Shown here one piece after another: positions 6,837 through 17,700 of a stretch of DNA of 64,000 nt. Both the position numbers and the translations under genes were made by a program. The DNA comes from a virus. The notes under the pieces are model-generated. The model saw only the letters and a list, made by a program, of their open reading frames with translations, had not been told where the DNA came from and did not search any database. How positions within the stretch are numbered: position 1 is the stretch's first letter; every line of letters starts with the position of its first letter. The DNA is taken from the IMG/VR virus record IMGVR_UViG_3300048088_000336, positions 1 to 64,000 of that record. One strand, given 5' to 3'.

Positions 6837-8724
6837 ACCCGAGGTGGTCGCTACTGAGGCGCCGTCACCGACGGATGACCCGGCCACCGGGCACACCGGG
6901 GGCATGCTGGCCCTGGTCCCCGACAATGTCGACGAACTCGCCGTCGAGGGTGGCCTGCCACCGGGGGAACTGCACCTGACGTTGATCTACCTGGGTGATG
7001 ATGTGACCACCTGGCCACCCGAGCAGACCGCGCACCTCAAAGCCCTGATCCAAGCCAGCGGACCGGGGTTGGATCCGGTATCGGCCCGCATCATGGGTCA
7101 CGCCCTGTTCAACCCCGATGGGGGTGCTGCCGGGGACAAGAATCCGTGCGTCGTCTACCTGGTGTCCGACACGCCCGACCTGGAACCCCTGCACAAATGG
7201 GCCACCTGGACGACGACGACGGGCGAGAATTACCCGACCCCGCCACCGCAGCACACCCCGTTCATTCCGCACATCACAGCGGGGGAGGACACCGGGGTCG
7301 ACGAGTTGTCCTACACCGGGCCGGTGCGGTTCTCGACACTGCGCCTGGCGTTGGGTGATGAGGTGACCGACGTCCCGTTGGGCGGCGGCGATCAGGAGGC
7401 TGACGTGCCCGGAGTTCAAGCGAAGTCGATCACGTTTACGCCCCCGAAAGCGGTCCGGGACGCCGCGTGGGACCTCGACGGGCCGGTCGCTGCTGATGTT
7501 GTCGAGGGCAAGGCCCTGGACGGTAATGGTTTGGCGTGGGTCGCGGCGCACTGTGGGCAGGCCGGTCGGGACTGGGCGCGGGACATGCTCGGTCGCGTCG
7601 AGGTCAAAGCCGACATGAACATGGGCCGGTACGCGGGCGGGGAGCACCCGAAGCTGGACAGTATCGAGGCCCTGCACAAGGCGGTGGAGGAGCACGGAAA
7701 CTGCCCCCCGGAGGACCGTCCGGCGCGGGTCCGCAAACTGCGGGCGCGGGCGAAGGAACTCGGTGCCAGCGCACACACCTACTCCCGGATCGACACCCTG
7801 GAGGGGGCGAGCACCGACGGGTCCGGGATCAAGGATGTCGACGACGGTGATGTGGAGTTCAAGTCGTGGGCGCCCGGCAACTCGGAACCTTCACCGATCC
7901 CGCACCTGGCCGCGTTGGGGCAGGCGATTACCGCGCATCCGAAGGTGCGGGACTCGCACAAGGCCAAGCACAAGAAGCATCTGGCTGCTGAGGCGCAGCG
8001 CCTGGGCGCGGGACCGGACGTGCACGCGAAGATCGGGTACCTGGAACCGCACTCGTTCTTCAATCAAACGAAATCCTTGGACGACTACGATGTCGAGTTC
8101 AAGGTCACGTCACCGGCGCCGGGGGCGTCGAGGTTGCGGGAGTACTGGGCGCGTAACCCGAAGGGCCGCGCGAAGTGGCGTCCCGGTAGTGGTGGGGATT
8201 TCAAGCGCCTGCGCCGTCATCTGGCGAAGTACGTGCACAATCCGAAGATCCTTAATGGGTTGACGGCGAACATTCACAAGATGGCCACCGGTGTGTGGCC
8301 TGGTAAAAACGCGCACACGATCCGGGAGAAGCCCGGTAAACCACTCACCTACGGAATCAAATCACTGGTCGCGTGGGAATCGGTGGAGCAGAAGACCGCC
8401 GCCACCGATGTGGACATGGCGGAGTTGTTCGCCGGGATCGAGGACTGGGGGCGCGAGTTCGTCACCGACGACGCGGAGGCCTACTTGGCCGCGCTGGCCG
8501 AAATCCAGGGCGACACCCCCGACGATGACATCGAAGCCCCCAGTGATGTGGAGCGCACCGCCGCGCTGGCCGCGCTCGGCGCGAAACTGGTTACCGACCC
8601 GGACCCGCAGGTTGAGGTGTCCGACAATGTCCAGGACACCGCACCGGACACCCCGGACATCGAACCGGGTGACCTGGCCAGCTTGTTCACTGATGCCCCC
8701 CCGGCTGTTGAGGCCCCAGCGTGA
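6826..8724 (+). CDS. LigT/2H phosphoesterase domain protein
   Basis: 632 residues. Residues about 20-190 look like a LigT/2H phosphoesterase: two His-x-Thr motifs, HLTL (His50) and HITA (His149), in the right order and spacing, with strand segments LHLTLIYLG and RFSTLRLALG after each. 2H enzymes open cyclic phosphodiesters or hydrolyse 2'-5' bonds; the phage Acb1 anti-CBASS enzyme has the same two-motif layout. The remaining 440 residues are helical segments of a phage type, including RPARVRKLRARAKELG and DFKRLRRHLAKYVHNPK, followed by an acidic tail. ATG 6826 is preferred to ATG 6793. The stop overlaps the start of the giant gene (GTGA), so both lie in the head operon and may be packaged together. 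The substrate is unknown. Confidence 0.75.
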   Translation: MAGEPEVVATEAPSPTDDPATGHTGGMLALVPDNVDELAVEGGLPPGELHLTLIYLGDDVTTWPPEQTAHLKALIQASGPGLDPVSARIMGHALFNPDGGAAGDKNPCVVYLVSDTPDLEPLHKWATWTTTTGENYPTPPPQHTPFIPHITAGEDTGVDELSYTGPVRFSTLRLALGDEVTDVPLGGGDQEADVPGVQAKSITFTPPKAVRDAAWDLDGPVAADVVEGKALDGNGLAWVAAHCGQAGRDWARDMLGRVEVKADMNMGRYAGGEHPKLDSIEALHKAVEEHGNCPPEDRPARVRKLRARAKELGASAHTYSRIDTLEGASTDGSGIKDVDDGDVEFKSWAPGNSEPSPIPHLAALGQAITAHPKVRDSHKAKHKKHLAAEAQRLGAGPDVHAKIGYLEPHSFFNQTKSLDDYDVEFKVTSPAPGASRLREYWARNPKGRAKWRPGSGGDFKRLRRHLAKYVHNPKILNGLTANIHKMATGVWPGKNAHTIREKPGKPLTYGIKSLVAWESVEQKTAATDVDMAELFAGIEDWGREFVTDDAEAYLAALAEIQGDTPDDDIEAPSDVERTAALAALGAKLVTDPDPQVEVSDNVQDTAPDTPDIEPGDLASLFTDAPPAVEAPA

Positions 8725-11700
8725 CCACCACATTCCCTGATGACATCGAGGTGTCCGGGGACGTCCCGGACGATCTGACCGCGCTGGAATGGAAGTCCCT
8801 CCCGGCCGGTGAGACGTCGTCGCCGCTGACGGGGGTCATCGACCACAACGACGCGGACGGCACGATCACCGCACTGGTCGCGGTGACCGGGGTGAAGGAT
8901 TCGGTCGGGGACGTCATCGTGCCCGGCAGTGCCGATAAAGCGGTGAAGCGATTGAAGCCCAAGGGGGTGATGTCACACAACTGGGGGGATCGGGTATCGC
9001 GACTGATTTGGCATAAGGAACTGATGCCGGGTGACTCGATGTTGCCGAAGCAAACACCCCAGGGTGACCCGTGGCCCGCTAACGCGGGTGGTTTGCTGAT
9101 CAAAGCGAAGTACAATCTTGATAAGCAATCCGGTCGGGACGCTTACGCGGACGCGAAATTCTATGGGGCCGATGAGTGCTTCTCGATCGGCTACAAGGTG
9201 CGTCCGGGCGGTTCCCGGATGCGTGGCGCGACCCGGTATTTGCATGACTATGACCTGTACGAATGGTCACAGGTGCTTCACGGGGCTCACCCGTTGGCGA
9301 CTTTGACCGGCGTGAAATCCCTTGCAGACACTGTTGAAGCACCGTGGTACGATGGCACCCGTTCCGGTGACATCGAGGGGGATACCGCTTTGCCCGACGG
9401 TGTAGAAACCAAGGTCCGTGTCGTACGTGACGCGGACTTCTGGCACCTGCCCATCGGCACCCCCATCAAGCCCGGCATGGTCCCCCACGGCCTGAACCGG
9501 CCCCCCACCGAGCAGGAGATCCACGCCACCACCGCCGACGCCGGGGACGACAACGGTCTCCACGGGGCCCCCGACGCCGTCGCCACCCCCGGGATGCCCG
9601 GTGCGCCCGCCCCAGGCGGGCTCGGCATGCCCCCCATGCCGGACATGGCCCTGCCCATTCCCGGTCCGAAAGACGGGGACGCACCCACTGGTGACCCCGA
9701 TGCCGCTGTCGCGTTGTTGCGCACACGCGTGGGGGAGATCGAGAAACTCAACACTCCCGCCGCCCGGACCGCTAGCGCGGCACTGACTCCGTTCCTCGTT
9801 CCCGGTGCCCCGGTGCGCGCATCGGAGGATGGGCAGCTCGTCGCTGTGCACACCGGGGACGCGTGGCGGTTCGCTGACACCGCCAACGGTGGCGTCATGC
9901 AGGTCACCCTTCCGGGCACCCTGCCGCAACCCAACGTCGACATGGTGCTCCATGAGCTGGCCGGTGTCGGCATCCCGTGGGATTCGGTGGACGCACGGCG
10001 CAAGCGGTGGGAAAACCCTTCCCAGCTCCAAGCCGACAAGGCGACCGTGGCGGGCATTTTCGCTCGCGCGGGCACCCCGCCGACCACAACCCCGCCGGGC
10101 ATCGGTGGCGCTGGCATGGGCACCCCGCCACCGCCCGGCGTTCCGGGTGCGCCGGGGGCGGGACAGGGCGCTCCCGGCGCCCCACCCGCTACACCGGGGA
10201 TGCCGAACGCTTCTGTGGGTGCACCGCCGAGCATTCCCGCTACACCCGCACCGGCCCCCAACGTCCCCACAGCGCCCCCCACTCCGACTGTCCCAGCTAC
10301 GCCACCGGTGTCACCGAAGAAGTTCCCCAGGGGCTCAATCAAGGGCCACGGCATCGCCCCCGGTGACCGGATCCGGGTGCACGGGCACCCGAGGGGCACC
10401 CTGGAAGGCACGGTCGAGTCCGGCAAGAACGGGCACTCGATCGTTCACGATGACGGGTCGAAGACGTGGCTCGGTGGCACCGGGTCACGCCATCACGTGG
10501 AGAAGCTCGGCAAGGCCGCCGACCAGCCACCCAAACTCGCCACAGCATCGGCCGCGCCCCCAGCGTCGAAACCTGCACCGGAGCGCAAGCTGGCGTTCGC
10601 TCGATTCGACCGGATCGAGAACGTTCATGACCTCCCTGGCGCGATCCGAAGCGCGATCCTAAAACCGGACACCCTCGACAATCCGGCGCGCAGGCAAGCT
10701 CTCGCCGTCGCCCTGCACTCGTTGACAGAACCAACCGCCCCGAATAAACCCCCCGCCAAAGCTCACGTCCCTGACGATGTTGACCCCGCCGCGCTGGCCG
10801 ACGAATTAGACGGACTCGCCCAAGAGATCGAAGATCGCGGCAAGGGCCGCATAGCGATCACCCCCGCCCACCGAGGATCCGGCCGCACCGTCGTCGCCGA
10901 CCTGCGCGCGTTGGCTGCGGGGATCCGCACTCCCGCTGCGTCCGCCCCGGAGTCAGCGAAACCCCCTGCCCCAGTCGTCCCGGAGCCGTACAAGCCCACC
11001 GGCAACATCAACGCCCCCCATGAGCTGACCGACGAGCAGCTCGCCACTGAGGCCGCGCACGCCGCTACCCGGCACGCCCGTGCCCGTGCCAGTGGTGTCC
11101 CGAAAACGTCGGTGGAGCATCACGACTCGAAACTGGCGAACACCGTTTTCCAGGACGAGATCCGGCGTCGTGCTGTGGGTGGCGAGTCCGGGGTCAAACC
11201 CGCACCCAAACCCGGGCCCCCGGCCGCGCCGGAGACCCCAGCCGTCCCGGACAAGACCGGGGAAGTCCCCGAAGACGCACCCGATACCACGGTGCCCCTG
11301 CCGCAGGAGGCCGTGGATTCCGCTGACCGGATCCGTGCCGAGGCACTCGGCATCATCGACGGACCTGACGGGCAAGAGGAAGTCACTCCCGAGGTCGCCG
11401 ACCGGCAGGACCGCGTGGAGGGCTACCTCGTCGCCGGGGAAGCCGCCCTGGCCGATAAGACCGATGGGCAGCTCAGTGAAACCCGCAAAGACCTGACCGA
11501 CGAGCTGGCGCTTCAGGATGAGCTGAATCGCCGCGACACACAACGGCGCAAAGAGAGCGCCGCCGCCCGCAGTAGCCGATCCAGCAGTACGGCCGACCCC
11601 GTCAGGTCGGGCGACACCCCCGGAGCAACGGGCGACGGCACCCCCGAGGATACCGGCCCGAAACTACGTCCCGGTTTCGCTGGCGCCGCCGAGGACCTCG

Positions 11701-14700
11701 GCGACGCCCTGAACGCGAAACCCCGCGATGACGAGACGGTGAAAGCCGCCGCCGACCGGTTCGCGAAAATGTTGCGCCGTCACGGTGACTCAACCTCGTT
11801 CGACGCGGTCCGCACCGCCATCGGGGACGACATTCACGCCGCCATCGCGTCGGGTGACCTGAAGGCGGGGATGCTGTTCACCGCCGCTGGCGGTGTCCGG
11901 GAGCAGCGGCGGGTCGCCCGCAATGAGGGCGCGAAGAAGCGCCGGTTGGCGAAGCGCCTGGACCGGGATCGGATCAAGGCCCTGATCGGGTCAGTGGACG
12001 CGGAGGTCCGGGCCCGGAAGGATCGCGGCAGCGGTGCGGCGGCACCCAAGCCATCCCCGGCCCCGAGCGTCGCCGCATCGCCCAAAACGGGTCAGGGAAT
12101 CACCGCCACCGCCCAACACAACGCCGACGGCGGTGTCCACTACCTGGTTACGCACCCCGACGGGTCGTACACCACTGCCCGCTACAACTCCACCGGACCC
12201 CGCCGCACCCACGCGAGCACCGTGGACCGGGGGCCCGGCCTGAAACCGAACTCCGGTGGCCGCTACATCACGTCGATTCACTCCTCGGAGGAGTCCGCCG
12301 ACCAGTCGCACGACGCGTTCCCCAACGTCCCGCACATCGTCACCCCCATTGAGCACATCGGGGAGACCGGCAAGGCGGAGACTCCTGTCGTACCGGAAGC
12401 TTCCGGCCCGCGCGCCGATGCTGAGCAAGCCATCCGCGACGGTGACCGTATCGCCCTGGTCGATGCCCTTAAGGCGATGGGGGACACCGGGCCGCGTGAG
12501 ACCGCGATGCGCCTGCTGTCCCTGTCCGAAGACGACGCGATCACCGAACTCGATGACCATCCTGGGAAACGGGAAACAGCCAACCGCGCGGACCGCCATG
12601 CCGCCGCGCAGGTCGCTAACGCTGCCGGTGACTCCGCTGCCCTGACGGCCGCACTCACGGGGGAGCACCGCAAGCCTGACAATGCGCTGGATTCCAGGGA
12701 TGCGGCGGCAGCGCGGGAACGGGCCGCCGCTAAGCGCGCAGCGGTCAAGCCCGCCGTCGTCGTCGCTGACGGGCCGTCGAGGAGGGCGGAGTTCGACGCG
12801 TCCACCGCTGAAGACTTCCCCCCCAACACCCCGGTTCGACTGTTTCAAGACTGGGATCGAGAGCATGCCCGACCCGACCTCGCGAGCGACGTTACGGCGG
12901 TGCGCCGTGCCCGGAATGGCTACGTCACCGTGCGGGAATCGAAGGGCACGACAGTCGATGTTTTCCCGCGCCAGTTGGAGAAGCGCGATCAGGGTGCACA
13001 ATCGCCGCAGAAGGATGGAGGCGACGATGCCCAACGCGCTAGCGACACAAGCCGAAGCGTGGTACCAGAAGTACCAGCCGCAGACCTACGCGGGGATAGT
13101 AGACAAACCGAAGTTCTTCCAGGACCTGGCCGACCGAGCCCAGGAGCAGATCACCCAGGTCGCGGACCGGTTGGCGGGCCCGGACCAACCGGGGGAGACA
13201 TACCGGGACAAACTGGGGCGCCTGACAGCGGCACAACACGACGCGACGGAACTGGTGATGAGGGACTTCCTGGAAGCCCCACCGCCCCCGAACTGGACGG
13301 ACAGTCCCCTGCCGAGCCCGCCGAGCCCGGACCCGTCGATGCTTCCCGAGAAGACGGACCCGTGGGGGGACGCGATGGCGGACTTCGGGAACGCGAGCGC
13401 GGAACTGGATCAACAGAACCGGGTGACGAGGCAGCGGGAACTGCCGATACTGCCCCCGCGCCCGAGCCGGACAGTGCCGACGGCGTAACCGCCGAGCAGC
13501 CGGAGGCCGACACCGGGCAGGTAGATGCGATCCCCGACACCGGGGAGTCGTTTCACCCGTCGAGTGCTGATGATTTCGCGCCCGCCGGGAAGCGGGCGAA
13601 ACTGGATGCGAACCTCGCCGCCCTGCGGGTCCTGCGCCAGTTGCAGACCGAGCACCGCTCCGCCACCCCGGAGGAGCAGAGTGTCCTCGCCCGTTGGGCC
13701 GGGTGGGGTGGCCTGCCGGAAGTGTTCGACGACAAGAAGACCGCCTATGCGAAGGAACGCGACGAACTCCGTGGACTGCTGTCCGGTGGCGAGTGGAATG
13801 AGGCGAAACGCAACACCCTCAACGCGCACTACACATCGCCTGTCGTGGTGCAAGCACTGTGGAAGGCGATGGGTGATCTTGGATTCGACGGGGGGCGTGT
13901 ACTTGAGCCCGGTTCCGGGTCAGGCACCTTCATCGGCTACGCCCCCGAGGGCGCCGACATGGTCGGGGTCGAACTGGACTCGACGACCGCTGCGATCTCT
14001 CGTGCCCTCTACCCGCACGCGACGGTAAGGAACGAATCGTTCGCCGACACCCGGCTACCGGCCGGTAGCTTCGATGCGACCATCGGCAACGTGCCCTTCG
14101 GGGACTTCGCCCTGCGGGATCGGGTGCACAACCCCAACCGCGCCGAGTCGATCCACAACCACTTCATTCTCAAATCCCTCGCGTTGACCAAACCGGGTGG
14201 CATCGTCACTGTCCTGACCTCCCGGTACACCCTCGATGGCGAGAACCCCCGGGCCCGAAAGAAAATGGCGGAGATGGGGGACCTGCTCGGCGCGGTCCGC
14301 CTGCCCACCGGTAGCCACTCCAAAACCTCCGGTACCGACGTCATCGAAGACGCCCTGATCTTCCGGCGTCGTGAGCCGGGCGCGGATCCCCTCACCCCAC
14401 AAGACTGGATCAATTCCAGTAAACGCGACATTGACGGGATCGAGATCCCCGTCAACGACTACTTCACCGCGCACCCCGACCAGGTCCTCGGCGACGAGCA
14501 CGCCGAGAAGGGTCAGTACGGCAGCGGGTCCCTCATCGTGACCGGTGACAAGGCGATGCCGGAGCTGCCCGCCGCTCTGGCTCGAATCACCGACGGGGCG
14601 AACACCGCTGGCGCCACCGCTTCGGCGCGCATGGAAGGCCTCGCCGACTTCACCGCCCCCGACGACACCCGCCACGACGGGCACATCGCCGCCCACGACG

Positions 14701-17700
14701 ACGGCAGTTTCACCCAGGCCTCCCAAGGCGCGGCCGTACCGTTTGCGGTACCGGAGAAGCAGGCTGAGGAGTTGCGTGGCCTGATCGGCATGCGCGACAC
14801 CCTGTCGACCCTGCTCACCGCCGAATCCCAGTCCGTGTCCAACTCCCCGGAGATCCGGGAACTGCGCAAGACACTGAACGACCAGTACGACGCCTACGTC
14901 AAACGCTACGGGCCGATTAACCGCTACACCCTGACCAAGTCGGGGGCCCGCAACGCTCCCGGTCAGGGCGGGTTCCGGCGTGACCCCATGTCGGCGATCG
15001 TGCGGGCCCTGGAGATCTACAACCCGGAGACCGGCAAAGCTGTTAAGACCGACATCTTCACCAAACGGTCCGTGTCCCCCCGGGAGATCCCCACCCACGC
15101 CGACAACCCCGAGGACGCACTGGCGTTGTCCCTGGACACCTACGGGGAAGTCAACCTCGGTGAGATCGCGAAAATGTTGCACACCGATGAGGCCACCGCC
15201 CGCAGACGTCTCGGTGACCTCATCTTCGAGCAGCCACCGCTGACCGATGACGAACTCGACAAGTCGTGGACCGCGCACCAGGAAGACCACGGGGGTATCC
15301 CTGACCAGGACATCGCGGCTGGGACCGTGGACCTGTCCTCGGTCGGCGAGTCGGTCCGGGCTGAGGGCAATCTCGAACCGGCCGCCGCCTACCTGTCCGG
15401 CAACGTGCGCCGCAAACTGGCCGCCGCCGAAGCCGCCGCCGCGCACGATCCCCGGTTCCAAACCAACGTCGACGCGTTGAAGAAAGTCATCCCCGCTGAT
15501 CTGGGGGTCGATGAGGTCGACGGCCGGTTGGGTGCCGCGTGGATCCCCGCTGATGACGTCAAAACGTTCATGATCGACCTGTTGCACGGTGGCGACAACC
15601 GGTACAACCCCGTGCAGGTGTCCACCTCCGGGGGTGGGATCTGGACCGTCGTCGGGGGCGATCACGGCAACGTCGCCACCGAACAGTGGGGCACGAAACG
15701 GAAGTCCGCTGGTGAACTGATCGCCGCCATGCTGGAGCAGAAACCGATCCGTGTAGTGGACACGATCGACGGGAAGTCCTACCCGAACCTGGAGGAAACC
15801 CTCGCGGCGCAGGCGAAGGCCGACGAGATCTCCGAACGTTTCTCCGAATGGTTGTTCGAGGACTCCGCGCGCACCAAACGTCTCCTGGCCGCCTACAACA
15901 ATCAGTTCAACGCGGTCCGGTTGCGGTCCTACGATGGTGTGGATCGGGTGTTCCCGGGGATGACGTCGAGCGGGTGGAAACCCCGCGCGCATCAGGTGGC
16001 GGCCGTCAACCGGATCGTCTCGGAACCGTGTGCGCTGCTCGCCCACGTGGTGGGTGCGGGGAAGACCGCTGAGATGGCGATGGGTGCCGCCGAACTCAAA
16101 CGCCTGAGGATGGCGCGCAAACCCGCGATCGTGGTGCCGTCGCACATGCTGGAGCAGTTCACCCGCGAGTACCTCCAAATCTATCCGAGGGCGAAGATCC
16201 TGGCCGCTGGCACGGAGGACCTGGACGGGGATAAGCGCCGGGAGTTCGTGGCGCGCGCCGCTACGGGGCAGTGGGATTGCGTCATCCTCACCAAGGATGC
16301 GATGCAACTCATTCCCATGAGTCAAGACGCGCAGAAAGCCTACATTGATCGTGAAATGGCCACGATGCGCGCCCAGTTGGAGGCCGCGCAGGGCAGTGGT
16401 GGGGACGCCGCGCATCAAGCGACCGTGAAGAAAATGGAAAAGGCCGTCATCAAGGCTGAGGAGGCCCTGAAGGCGAAACTGGAGAAGACGAAAGACGCGG
16501 GGGTGTCTTTCGAGCAGACCGGCATCGACTACCTGTTCGTCGATGAGGCCCACCAGTACTCGAACCTGCGGACCGTGTCCAACATACAGGGCGCGGGGGC
16601 GTCCGGGTCGGGTATCGCCACCGACCTGCACATGAAGATCGAGCACCTGCGGGCCAACAATGAGTCGGGCCGGGTGGCGACGTTCGCTACCGGCACACCG
16701 ATTCGTAACACCGTGACACAGGCATACATTATGCAACGGTTCATGCGCCCCGACCTGCTGAAAGAAGCGGGGGTGCATTCGTTCGACCAGTGGGCCGCCA
16801 CGTTCGGGCAAACCGTTGACGAGATGGAACTCAAACCGGAGGGCACGGGGTTCCGGCAGACCACCCGGTTCGCGAAGTTCCGCAATGTGCCTGAACTGCT
16901 GCGCCTGTTTCAGATTTTCGCGGACGTCAAGACCGCTGAGGACCTCAACCTGCCCACCCCGGACCTGGCCGGTGGGTCGGTGGACAATGTGGTTGTCCCG
17001 AGCACCGATGAGCTGCGGGAGACCATGGCGGAGTTGGCGCACCGCGCCGACCAGTACCGGGCGGGGTCCCCGGAGAAGCGCACCAACGCGGCCGGTACCG
17101 GTGAAGTCGACGACATGATGCTGCTGATCAGCATGGATGGTCGCAAAGCCGCGATGCGCCAGTCGGACAAACTGGACATGGCGGCGGAGAAGATCGCGGA
17201 CATCTGGGGAAAGAACAAGAACAAGCCCATCCCGAAAGACTTGGATGACCCCACCGCTGGGGATGACCCCCCACCCGGTGGGATGCAAATCGTGTTCTGT
17301 GACATGTTCACCCCCAAGGGTGGCGCCAAGAGTGACGTCGAGCAGCGAACCGAGTACGACGACGGGGACAACTTCGACGCCTACGCTGCCTTGCGGGCGA
17401 AACTGGCGGACCGGGGCATGGATCCGAAACGGATCCGGTTCATGCACGAGGCCAAGAATGACCGTCAGAAGGCCGAACTGTTCGCCGCCGCACGCAATGG
17501 TGGCCTGGATGTTCTCGTCGGCTCCACGGAGAAGATGGGGGTCGGTACGAACGTCCAGAGACGCGCGGTGGCCCTGCACCATTTGGATGCCCCGTGGCGC
17601 CCCTCGGATCTTGAGCAGCGTGACGGCCGGATCATGCGCCAAGGCAATGCCAACGACGAGGTCTCAATCCACCGGTATGTCACCGAGGGCTCATTCGACG

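Noticed and set aside
14055-17642. Open frame of 1,195 codons on the minus strand
   Set aside because: It lies wholly inside the giant plus-strand gene. The product is Gly/Val/Arg/His-rich with no domain, as expected for the complement of G/C-rich codons.
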